Shown here: positions 1 through 6,985 of the stretch, piece after piece
Position numbering within the stretch: position 1 is the first letter of the stretch
Layout: each line of letters starts with the position of its first letter
Assembly: GCA_910584605.1 (NCBI GenBank)
Contig: CAJUAW010000107.1
Span: 1 to 10,078, forward strand
DNA: 10,078 bases
Source: an uncultured Oscillospiraceae bacterium
GTDB lineage: Bacteria > Bacillota_A > Clostridia > Oscillospirales > Oscillospiraceae
Reading direction: 5' to 3'
Position numbers and translations under genes: made by a program
The notes under the pieces: generated by a model
Database searches by the model: none
The model's input: the letters and a program-made list of their open reading frames with translations, nothing else
Told to the model about the DNA's origin: nothing

Positions 1-2552
1 CGCCGCACGTACATGTCCATGTCGACCGTCCCGTTTGCCCAGACCACCCACACCGTCTCCACCGACAGGACCCGCTGCACGGAGGGCGCGCCCACCGACA
101 TCCGGCTGCGGATCAGGACGCCCCCCTCTAGGGGTTCCCAGACCGTCTCCCGGGCCTGGGCGGAGGCCCAGTCATAGCGGGCCTTCTGCCACTCCAGCTT
201 GAGGTACTGGTCGTTGTCCGTGGGGGCCCGCCAGAGGTTGACCTCCATAGGCCGGTCCAGCAGCTCCCTGCCGCCCCGGCTCAGGCCGGAAAACAGCCCG
301 GTGCGCCGGTCACAGCGGTAACGGAAGCCCTCCCCCTCCAGCACCAGGGCGGCGTCATCCTCTATGACCTCCACGCTCCCGCTGGAGAGGACCGGATTGT
401 CCATCAGGCGGAGCACGGTCTGGTTGATGTCGCCGCTCAGGAGCAGCTCGTCAAAGCCCAGCATGCAGCCCGCCGGAACGCCGGGGGCGTCCGTCCGCTG
501 CCGGTAGATCAGCCGCAGGTACCCCTGCCCCCGGACCGGGCCGCTCCACTTCAGGGACAGCCTCCCCTCCTGGTGGGGCGGGATGGAGGGGCAGTCCGCC
601 AGTCCCGACTCGGTCACCCGGCCGTCCTGCCGGACCTCATACTGGATGGTGACGGCCTCCTTGAGATCGGTGAAGTCCAGATCATTGGTCAGCCGGACCG
701 CCCCGTCCTCCCCCAGCCGGGCGCGGGCCGGACGGTGGACGTTCTGGTACTCCAGCAGGCCGGGGTGAGGGGTGCGGTCCGGAAACACCAGGCCGTCCAT
801 GCAGAAATTCCCGTCGTGGACTGCCTCGCCGTGGTCGCCGCCATACCAGTACATGGCCTTCCCATTGGGGGCCGGGCCCCGGCTGACCCCGTGGTCGCAC
901 CACTCCCACACAAAGCCGCCGCACAGCTCCCGGTGCCTGCGGAACAGCTGGGCGTAGTCCTCCAGGTCTCCGGGACCGTTGCCCATCGCATGGCAATACT
1001 CGCACAGGAGAAGGGGCTTGTCCGGCCCCGCCTCCAGATAGGCCGTCATGTCCGCCAGGGAGGGGTACATGCGGCTGTACAGGTCCAGATTGGAGAAGTC
1101 ATAGCGCCGCTTGTCCCCGTGGTACAGGGCGCTCTCATAGTGGGTCAGGCGGCTGGGGTCAAACTCCTTCGTCCACCGGAGCGCCTCCTCAAAGGCCCGG
1201 CCGTAGGCGCTCTCGTTGCCCATGGACCAGATCACAACACAGGGCCGGTTTTTGTCCCGCTGCACGCACCGGCGCACCCGGTCACAGATGGGTTCCACAA
1301 AGTCCGGGTGGTCGGCAATCCTCTCGTTCCACCGGTCCCCCCTGGTCTGGTCGCTGCCGTCCTGGTAGTAGAGCATCCAGGGACCGTGGGCCTCCACATC
1401 CGCCTCGGCCACCACAAAAAAGCCGTACTCATCACACAGCTGGCAGAACCGGGGGTCGTTGGGGTAGTGGCTGGTGCGGATGGCGTTGAAGTTGTGCCGC
1501 TTCATCAGCACCAGGTCCCGCTCCATATCCTCCAGGGAGACCGCAAAGCCCTTCTCCGGATGGGAGTCGTGGCGGTTGACCCCCCGGAACTTGATGGCCG
1601 CGCCGTTGACGTACACCACACTGTCCGCAATGTGGATCTCCCGAAAGCCCACCCGGTCGGTAATGGTCTCCCCCTCGGTCTCCAGCAGCAGCGTATACAG
1701 ATCGGGGTGTTCCGGACTCCACAGCGCCGGATCGTTTACCTCCAGCCGGATCTGGCCGTTCCGCTCCGCCGGCCCCTTGGCCAGAACCTGGCCGTCCGGG
1801 GCCAGCAGGACCGCTGTGACGGGGACCGCTTTGCTGAAATACTCCAGCTGAATGCTGACCGCTGCGGTCCCCTCCCCCAGCTCCGTGCGGACAAAGTAGT
1901 CAAAAATACCCTCCCGGGGGCGCTTGAGCAGATAGACATCCCGGAACATGCCGCTCATGCGGAACTTGTCCTGGTCCTCCAGGTAGCTGCCGTCGCACCA
2001 CTTCAGCACCAGCACGGCCAGGGTGTTGCGCCCGGCGCGCAGGTACCGGGTCACGTCAAACTCCGCGGTAGAGTGGGACACCTGGCTGTAGCCCACATAG
2101 TCCCCGTTGAGCCACACATAGAAGCAGGAGTCCACCCCCTCAAAGTTCAGGAAGGCCGCAGGCGCGTCCGGGTCCTCCTCGTAGAGGAAATCCAGCAAAT
2201 AGGCCCCGCAGGGATTGTCCTGGGGCACCCAGGGCGGGTCAAAGGGAAAGGGGTACCGGATGTTGGTGTACTGGTGGGCGTCACAGCCATAGCTCTGCCA
2301 CATCCCCGGCACCGTCACCTCCTGAAAGCCGCTGGCCTCCCCGTTCCAGCGGAAGAAGGGTTCGGTCAGGCCGTAGATGCTCTCGAAATACCGAAACCGC
2401 CAGCGGCCGCTGAGCAGCTGCAGCCGGCCGGACCGCTCCCGCTCCCTCGGGAGGACCTCCTGTCCCGGCGGGGCCGGGATAAAGTAGGACCGGGGCGGCA
2501 TGGTGTTCTCATGCAGAACGCGCAAGTTTTCGTAATGTCTGGGCACGATCAT
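1..2552 (-). CDS. lacZ: GH2 beta-galactosidase, long LacZ type (C-terminus beyond window)
   Basis: Hydrolyses terminal beta-galactosides; no signal peptide is seen, so it should be cytoplasmic. 850 residues are visible and the frame is still open at the left edge; family members run to about 1,000-1,050. Domain order fits LacZ: an N-terminal jelly roll (about 40-215), an immunoglobulin-like domain, a TIM barrel (about 325-600), a linker domain, and the start of the small C-terminal domain (from about 715) with its hallmark WRAPTDND (774-781). The GH2 signature NAIRTSHYPND lies near 356-366. The acid/base is Glu447 in WSMGNES and the nucleophile is Glu518 in LLCEYCHAMGNG; their spacing (71) is close to that in E. 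coli LacZ (461/537). The ATG at 2552 is set by an AGAGGAGGGA site. Last visible gene of the operon, 14 bases after the 55-residue ORF. Family certain; the natural substrate is not shown by sequence. Confidence 0.95.
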   Translation of the reverse strand, partial: MIVPRHYENLRVLHENTMPPRSYFIPAPPGQEVLPRERERSGRLQLLSGRWRFRYFESIYGLTEPFFRWNGEASGFQEVTVPGMWQSYGCDAHQYTNIRYPFPFDPPWVPQDNPCGAYLLDFLYEEDPDAPAAFLNFEGVDSCFYVWLNGDYVGYSQVSHSTAEFDVTRYLRAGRNTLAVLVLKWCDGSYLEDQDKFRMSGMFRDVYLLKRPREGIFDYFVRTELGEGTAAVSIQLEYFSKAVPVTAVLLAPDGQVLAKGPAERNGQIRLEVNDPALWSPEHPDLYTLLLETEGETITDRVGFREIHIADSVVYVNGAAIKFRGVNRHDSHPEKGFAVSLEDMERDLVLMKRHNFNAIRTSHYPNDPRFCQLCDEYGFFVVAEADVEAHGPWMLYYQDGSDQTRGDRWNERIADHPDFVEPICDRVRRCVQRDKNRPCVVIWSMGNESAYGRAFEEALRWTKEFDPSRLTHYESALYHGDKRRYDFSNLDLYSRMYPSLADMTAYLEAGPDKPLLLCEYCHAMGNGPGDLEDYAQLFRRHRELCGGFVWEWCDHGVSRGPAPNGKAMYWYGGDHGEAVHDGNFCMDGLVFPDRTPHPGLLEYQNVHRPARARLGEDGAVRLTNDLDFTDLKEAVTIQYEVRQDGRVTESGLADCPSIPPHQEGRLSLKWSGPVRGQGYLRLIYRQRTDAPGVPAGCMLGFDELLLSGDINQTVLRLMDNPVLSSGSVEVIEDDAALVLEGEGFRYRCDRRTGLFSGLSRGGRELLDRPMEVNLWRAPTDNDQYLKLEWQKARYDWASAQARETVWEPLEGGVLIRSRMSVGAPSVQRVLSVETVWVVWANGTVDMDMYVR

Positions 2553-2558
2553 AGGCTG

Positions 2559-2568
2559 TCCCTCCTCT
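2559..2568 (-). promoter_or_regulatory. Ribosome binding site of the beta-galactosidase
   Basis: AGAGGAGGGA on the minus strand, six bases before the ATG at 2552. It overlaps the TAG stop (2569-2567) of the upstream 55-residue ORF. Similar stop/RBS overlaps occur at other junctions of this operon. Confidence 0.75.
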
Positions 2569-2734
2569 ATACCTGCCGCCAGAGCAGCATATTTTGTTCG
2601 AACTGAGCGTCCAGCCTGCCGGAGTCCTTCAGCCAGGCCAGATAGGACCGGACCGTGCTCCCCACCAGGACGTACTGCTCAAAATTCATCGTCAGCCCGC
2701 AATCGGTAAACAGCTTCTGCAGGACCGCCCTCAA
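2567..2734 (-). CDS. Small unrecognised 55-residue protein between the phosphorylase and lacZ
   Basis: I do not recognise this product. The frame opens at a TTG (2734-2732) that overlaps the TGA stop of the phosphorylase as TTGA, and ends at TAG 2569-2567, inside the lacZ ribosome binding site. The 55 residues are soluble and probably mostly helical, with an internal segment YLAWLKDSGRLDAQFEQNM; no membrane segment, signal or cysteine cluster is seen. Support for coding is indirect: third codon positions are overwhelmingly G/C like the neighbours, CTG, GTC, CAG and AAG codons dominate, and the frame exactly fills an otherwise long gap in a tightly packed operon. A weak GGTGG lies upstream of the TTG, so translation probably depends on coupling. 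An internal ATG at 2689 would give 40 residues. It could instead be the remnant of a larger gene. Confidence 0.6.
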   Translation of the reverse strand: MRAVLQKLFTDCGLTMNFEQYVLVGSTVRSYLAWLKDSGRLDAQFEQNMLLWRQV

Positions 2735-4893
2735 AGCTCATACCACCGGATCTCATTGGCGGCCAGATCCAGGGGGAAGCTGGAGCCGTCCCCCCGGCAG
2801 ACCGTGGTGGACTGGGGCTCGTAGGTGTTGTTGACCACACAGAATTTTCCGCTGTCCACATAGGCATGGACGTCCACATTGCAGTTGGTGGACAGCCACA
2901 CATGCAGCTCCCCCTCGCTGCGGGTGGACCACAGCACCGCCCGATGGAGCAGGCGGCTGTTTTCAAAGGAGTAAGGCAGGCCGGAGATGTACACCGCCCG
3001 GCCCTTGCCGTACTCGTTCACCGCCAGCTGGACCTCCTTGTCCCGCTGGACCAGCACCTGGGCCCCCTCCAGGGCGTAGATGCTCTTTTTGCCCTCTCCG
3101 AAGTCCACCTCTCCCTGGCAGTCGGCCAGGATAAAGTGGTCCCGGTGCTCCTCCCAGTTGTACTTGTCGTAGTTGAGGGTAAAGCCGGTCTCCTTCTCCA
3201 CCCCCAGCACAGACCCAAGCTGGAGATAGCGGCCCTGGTACTGGTGGCCCGAGGGCTCCCCAACGCCAATGAGGCCGCCGCCGTTCCAGACAAACCGCTT
3301 CACTGCGGCGGAGACGTTTGGGTCCTCCCAAATTGCCCCGCCGGTGTGGGCGGTGTCGCCGTCCCCCACGTTGAGGAGGACGTCCACCCCGTCCAGGATG
3401 GACGGGCCGGCCTTAAGGTCGTCAAAGCTGAGGAACCGCACGTGGAAGGGGGCTCCGGACAGGGCCTCGATGACTCCGGCATAGGAATAGTTCTGCTTCT
3501 GATACAGGGCGTGGTGGACCATGTGACAGCCCCAGGACCGGGCCCTGCCCCAGGAGTTGAGGACGGCCACCGTCTTCACGCAGTACGGGGTGGCCCCCTT
3601 GATGCTGCCGTACAGCTCCCGGAACTCATTGCAGACCGATTCCACATAGTCGATGAACTCGGGGAACTGGCAGGCCAGCTTCAGGTAGCCGCCGTAGCCG
3701 ATGCGGTCGATGGGCTTTCTCAAAATGGCCCGGCGGGCGGTGACCCAGTTCTCCTTGGCCTCCCGGACGGGGTCCCCCCCCTCGTGGAAGGTGTCTGGGA
3801 AGAAGTAGGGCAGGAACCGCCCCTCGGTGTACTTCACCCCCGGGATGTCGGAGATGAGCCGCAGGGTGGAGCCGTTGCCCACGCTGCCCACCACGGCGTC
3901 CAGGCCGATGGACTTGAACTCGTCCAGATAGGGCTCGGTGCCGATCCAGTGGTCCCCCAGGAACATCATGGCCTCCTTGCCCAGCTCGTGGGTGATGTCC
4001 ACCATCTCCTTGGCCAGGGCGGCCACCTCCCGGCGCTGAAAGGCCATAAAATCCTTAAATTCCTTGGAGGGGACCCGGTACTGGTTGTTGTAGTACCCCT
4101 GGTCGATGATGTACTCGGGCCGGAAGGGGTAGCCCACCTCCCGCTCGAACTGCTCCAGGATATAGGGGGAGACGGAGGCGGAATAGCCGTACCAGTCCAC
4201 ATACTTCTCCCGCTTCAGCTCGTCAAAGACCAGGGTGAACTGGTGGAAGAAGGTGGTGTACCGGATCACGTTCACATAGGGGTGGTCAGCGATGAACTTC
4301 CGCAGCCGCTCCATGGTGAAGGCTTTGGTCTTGGGCTGGCGGACGTCAAAGGTGATCTGGTGCTCAAAATTGGTCCAGCCGTTGGTGACGGCGTTGTACA
4401 TGTGGACCGGGTCCCAGATCAGGTAGGCCAGAAAGCTGACGGTGTAATCGTGAAAGTCCTCGGGGCTGCCGATGGTCACGCAGCCGTCCTCATAGCGCCA
4501 CGCCTCGGGGGCCAGGGGCCGGCCGGTGGTGCGGTCCACCACCTCCCACCAGCGTTTGATGTCGTCCCGGTCGTTGACCTCCATCAGCTCGGCGCTGACC
4601 CCCTTCATCAGGGGGATGGACAGAGGACCGCCGCTGGCAGTGTGGAAGCCGGTCATGATATAGCACTGCTGGACCTCGTCCGGATTGGCCTTGGCCCAGG
4701 CGTTGTCCTTCCGGGTGGTGTAGTAGGTGGAGTAGACCTTGGCGTCCACCCCCTTCAGCTCCTCGGGGTAGTCGGTGCCGTCGCAGTCCCGGATGGCGTC
4801 CGCCCCCCAGCGCTTCAGCAGCTCCAGCGTTTCGGGGACCACGTCCACATCGGTGGGGATGGTCACCCGGCCGGTTTTGTATGTATCGCTCAT
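2731..4893 (-). CDS. gnpA: GH112 beta-galactoside phosphorylase (galacto-N-biose/lacto-N-biose type)
   Basis: Cleaves a galactosyl disaccharide with inorganic phosphate to alpha-galactose 1-phosphate plus the acceptor sugar, saving one ATP compared with hydrolysis. The 720 residues match the clostridial GH112 length; the Bifidobacterium longum enzyme has about 751. Hallmarks are GADAIRDCDGT (30-40), WEVVDRTTG (116-124), VSFLAYLIWDPVHMYN (152-167), FFHQFTLVFDE (215-225), EAMMFLGDHWIGTEPY (307-322) and KYTEGRFLPYFFPDTF (354-369). Asp314 of GDHW corresponds to the known general acid (Asp313 in B. longum); Asn167 corresponds to Asn166. A TIM-barrel domain is followed by a Rossmann-like middle region (about 435-640) and a C-terminal beta domain. 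There is no signal peptide. An AGGGAGG site precedes the ATG at 4893 by five bases and overlaps the previous stop. GH112 also includes galactosyl-beta-1,4-L-rhamnose phosphorylases, so the acceptor (GlcNAc, GalNAc or rhamnose) is not settled here. Confidence 0.95.
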   Translation of the reverse strand: MSDTYKTGRVTIPTDVDVVPETLELLKRWGADAIRDCDGTDYPEELKGVDAKVYSTYYTTRKDNAWAKANPDEVQQCYIMTGFHTASGGPLSIPLMKGVSAELMEVNDRDDIKRWWEVVDRTTGRPLAPEAWRYEDGCVTIGSPEDFHDYTVSFLAYLIWDPVHMYNAVTNGWTNFEHQITFDVRQPKTKAFTMERLRKFIADHPYVNVIRYTTFFHQFTLVFDELKREKYVDWYGYSASVSPYILEQFEREVGYPFRPEYIIDQGYYNNQYRVPSKEFKDFMAFQRREVAALAKEMVDITHELGKEAMMFLGDHWIGTEPYLDEFKSIGLDAVVGSVGNGSTLRLISDIPGVKYTEGRFLPYFFPDTFHEGGDPVREAKENWVTARRAILRKPIDRIGYGGYLKLACQFPEFIDYVESVCNEFRELYGSIKGATPYCVKTVAVLNSWGRARSWGCHMVHHALYQKQNYSYAGVIEALSGAPFHVRFLSFDDLKAGPSILDGVDVLLNVGDGDTAHTGGAIWEDPNVSAAVKRFVWNGGGLIGVGEPSGHQYQGRYLQLGSVLGVEKETGFTLNYDKYNWEEHRDHFILADCQGEVDFGEGKKSIYALEGAQVLVQRDKEVQLAVNEYGKGRAVYISGLPYSFENSRLLHRAVLWSTRSEGELHVWLSTNCNVDVHAYVDSGKFCVVNNTYEPQSTTVCRGDGSSFPLDLAANEIRWYEL

Positions 4894-4905
4894 GTATGCC
4901 TCCCT

Positions 4906-5109
4906 TTACAGCTTGCGTTTTTCCGTCTCGAAGGGTTTGTTGTAGATCATCAGGGCGGCCAGCAGCAGGATCACGCCCACAATCATCAGCCCCAGGCCGG
5001 ACAGTTTGCCCGTCAGGGTCCAGCCATAGATGACCAGGCCCAGCCCCAGGAAGAAGAACAGGGCGATCAGCGTCACCCGCAGACTGGTATGTTCTTTCCA
5101 GAATTTCAT
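4906..5109 (-). CDS. Small two-helix membrane protein in the transporter operon
   Basis: 67 residues with two predicted membrane helices (about 11-31 and 36-56) joined by a tight TLTGKLSG turn. A basic N-terminus (MKFWKEHTSLR) and a charged tail (KPFETEKRKL) suggest that both ends face the cytoplasm. The ATG at 5109 is preceded by AAGGTGA, which overlaps the stop of the upstream permease; the gap is 9 bases. It lies between the permease and the phosphorylase, 12 bases before the latter. I cannot assign a function. Position suggests a small accessory subunit of the sugar transporter or a membrane anchor, but this is inference. It resembles short uncharacterised DUF-type membrane proteins of Firmicutes in size and layout; I cannot name the family with confidence. 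Confidence 0.85.
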   Translation of the reverse strand: MKFWKEHTSLRVTLIALFFFLGLGLVIYGWTLTGKLSGLGLMIVGVILLLAALMIYNKPFETEKRKL

Positions 5110-5118
5110 GGTGTCACC

Positions 5119-6003
5119 TTAACCTTTCAGTCCGCCCACGGTCATGCCCTGGGTCAGCTTCTTCTGCACACACATGTAGAGGATCAGGGTGGGCAGCATC
5201 ACCAGGACCAGACCGGCGTACATGATGCCGAACTCCGCCTTGGACTGCTGGCCCTGCATCAGGTTCAGCAGGCCCACGGGGAGGGTCTTCTGTCCGGTGG
5301 AGCTGCTCATCAGGGTCATGGAGATGATGTACTCGTTCCAGAAGGACAGGAAGTTGAACAGGATGATGGTGATGATGGAGGGCTGGGCCATGGGGAAGAT
5401 CACCCGGATCATGGCCTGACCGTAGCCCGCGCCGTCGATGTAGGCGGCCTCCTCAAAGTCGTGGGGGAGGGTGGCGAAGTAGCCCGACAGCAGGTAGACG
5501 GTGAAGGGCAGGGCGGTGGCGGCATAGACAATGGCCAGCATGAACAGATTATTCAAAAAAATGGTTTTTCCGAAGAAGTAGTTCATCCAGCTGTCCCAGT
5601 CCCGCATCATCAGGAAGATGGGCACCACGATGTAGTTCACATTGATGAACAGCCCGGCCATAAAGCAGACGTTGAGGAACCGTCCCCCCCGGAACCGGAA
5701 GCGGGACAGGCAGTAGGCCGCCGGCAGGGCTACCACCAGCAGGATGGCCAGGGACAGCGCCGTGACGAGCGCCGAGTTGAGCATGTAGCTGCCCATGCTG
5801 GCGGCGTTCCAGGCGTCCACAAAGTTCTGCCAGTAGAAGGAGGCGGGGAGGGTCCAGGGGTTGCCGTAGAACTCGCTGTTCTGCTTCACCGAGGCCAGGA
5901 ACACCCAGGCCACCGGCACGATGATCACGATGGCCAGCATGGCCAGCACAACGTAGATGAAGACCTGATACAGCCGGTCTCCGGAGGTCTTTTTCGTTGT
6001 CAT
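5119..6003 (-). CDS. Carbohydrate ABC transporter permease, MalG type
   Basis: Second membrane subunit of a CUT1-type sugar importer, 294 residues. About six membrane helices are visible (near 13-36, 73-98, 112-132, 150-172, 207-227 and 260-280). The EAA loop that docks with the ATPase is EEAAYIDGAGYGQAMIRVIFP (184-204), with the canonical EAA---G pattern. The C-terminus ends KKLTQGMTVGGLKG, typical of MalG/UgpE/LacG-type permeases. The ATG at 6003 follows an AAGGGGGC site that touches the stop of the partner permease; the gap is 12 bases. It should pair with the MalF-type permease and the lipoprotein binding protein. No ATPase gene is in the operon as seen. The substrate is inferred from the phosphorylase and beta-galactosidase downstream, not from the permease itself. 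Confidence 0.95.
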   Translation of the reverse strand: MTTKKTSGDRLYQVFIYVVLAMLAIVIIVPVAWVFLASVKQNSEFYGNPWTLPASFYWQNFVDAWNAASMGSYMLNSALVTALSLAILLVVALPAAYCLSRFRFRGGRFLNVCFMAGLFINVNYIVVPIFLMMRDWDSWMNYFFGKTIFLNNLFMLAIVYAATALPFTVYLLSGYFATLPHDFEEAAYIDGAGYGQAMIRVIFPMAQPSIITIILFNFLSFWNEYIISMTLMSSSTGQKTLPVGLLNLMQGQQSKAEFGIMYAGLVLVMLPTLILYMCVQKKLTQGMTVGGLKG

Positions 6004-6015
6004 ACCAGCGCCCCC

Positions 6016-6888
6016 TTACATTTCCAGCACATCCCGCGCCGTCACCTTATTCACCAGGGCGGACAGCAGGAAGGAGAACAGGAAGATTACCACGCCGGCG
6101 GCCATGGAGTAGCCGTAGAGGCCGGCGTCCTTCTGGTTGTACATGAAGCTGAGGGCCACGTCGGAGGAGCCCTTGGCCACCATGGCTTTCACAAACAGGA
6201 AGGCCATGTTGATGGTGGAGATGATGAAGAAGGTCAGCGTGGTGCGGATGTTGGTCCAGATCAGGGGCAGGGTGAGCTGGAAGAACTGCTTCACCCGGCC
6301 CGCGCCGTCCAGCCCGGCGCTCTCGTACAGGTCTGCGGGGACGGCGGCCATGGAGGCCATGTACATGACCATGTAGTAGCCGATGGCCTGCCACACCATG
6401 GCGATGATGATGCTGACGATGACCATAGGCTGGTCCTTCCACAGCACCATGACCTCCCGCCCGGCGAACAGGGAGAAGATGCTGTTCAGCATACCGTTCT
6501 CCGGCTTGTAGACGGCGGAGAAGATGCCGGCGATGACCACGACGGACAGGATGTTGGGGATGTAGAAGACGATGCGGAAGAAATTCTGGCCCTTGATCTT
6601 CTCCCGGGTCAGGATGGCGGCAAAGACGATGGCGAAGAAGAAGGTGATGATGGTCACGGTGACGATGAGCAGGATGGTGTTCTGCATGGAGGCGATAAAC
6701 TTGGCGTCCTTGAACAGGACCTTGAAGTTGTTCACCCCCACAAAGGTCTCGGTGGGGGAGTAGGCCCCCCGCTCAAAGAGGGACATGCGGAAGACGTTGA
6801 CGGTGGGCAGTACCATAAAGAGGAAAAACAGGATGACTGCCGGGGCGACACACAAAACGATGAACCGGCTGCGGCCTTTGCTGTGCAT
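6016..6888 (-). CDS. Carbohydrate ABC transporter permease, MalF type
   Basis: First membrane subunit of the CUT1 sugar importer, 290 residues. The start is placed at the ATG at 6888 (MHSKGRSRF) because AAAGGAGCG sits at the right distance. The open frame reaches back to a TTG at 6909, but that would put the ribosome binding site inside the gene. Membrane helices appear near 9-31, 70-92, 105-127, 156-178, 206-231 and 258-281. The EAA loop is LYESAGLDGAGRVKQFFQLTLP-like (187-208), with E-S-A---G spacing. The large soluble segment before helix 2 (about 40-68) and the FYIPNILSVV motif are typical of LacF/UgpA/MsmF relatives. It follows the binding-protein gene after a 97-base gap that holds a strong stem-loop, so its expression is probably lower than that of the binding protein. 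Confidence 0.95.
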   Translation of the reverse strand: MHSKGRSRFIVLCVAPAVILFFLFMVLPTVNVFRMSLFERGAYSPTETFVGVNNFKVLFKDAKFIASMQNTILLIVTVTIITFFFAIVFAAILTREKIKGQNFFRIVFYIPNILSVVVIAGIFSAVYKPENGMLNSIFSLFAGREVMVLWKDQPMVIVSIIIAMVWQAIGYYMVMYMASMAAVPADLYESAGLDGAGRVKQFFQLTLPLIWTNIRTTLTFFIISTINMAFLFVKAMVAKGSSDVALSFMYNQKDAGLYGYSMAAGVVIFLFSFLLSALVNKVTARDVLEM

Positions 6889-6894
6889 GGAATC

Positions 6895-6903
6895 GCTCCT
6901 TTC
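6895..6903 (-). promoter_or_regulatory. Ribosome binding site that decides the MalF-type permease start
   Basis: AAAGGAGCG on the minus strand, six to seven bases before the ATG at 6888. It supports this start over the in-frame TTG at 6909, which has no comparable site. Confidence 0.75.
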
Positions 6904-6915
6904 TCTCAAATCAGC

Positions 6916-6948
6916 GGCGGCGGTGAGCAGATCCCGCTCACCGCCGCC
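6916..6948 (-). promoter_or_regulatory. Perfect 13-bp intercistronic stem-loop after the binding-protein gene
   Basis: GGCGGCGGTGAGC (6916-6928) is perfectly complementary to GCTCACCGCCGCC (6936-6948) with a 7-base loop. No T-run follows on either strand, so it is not a standard intrinsic terminator. It lies between the stop of the binding protein (TAATAA, 6988-6983) and the permease ribosome binding site. Such hairpins commonly stabilise the upstream mRNA segment or cause partial processing, so that the binding protein is made in excess over its permeases. That role is inferred from position. Confidence 0.75.
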
Positions 6949-6985
6949 TGCATGACAGACTATTGATCCAGACTTGCGATCGTTA

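Noticed and set aside
573..2606. Plus-strand open frame of 677 codons opposite lacZ
   Set aside because: Same in-register shadow effect; lacZ on the minus strand has full domain and active-site evidence.
2679..2966. Minus-strand 95-codon frame overlapping the end of the phosphorylase
   Set aside because: It overlaps the phosphorylase C-terminus out of frame, with a Trp/Ser/Pro-rich shadow composition; the 55-codon TTG frame better explains the 2567-2730 gap.
2866..6966. Plus-strand open frame of 1,366 codons opposite four operon genes
   Set aside because: Its codons are exactly in register with the minus-strand codons, and the phosphorylase, small membrane protein and both permeases happen to share one frame. 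In this register plus-strand stops would need minus-strand Leu TTA/CTA or Ser TCA codons, which are rare in GC-rich genes. The translation is rich in Gly, Val, His and Asp with no recognisable domain.
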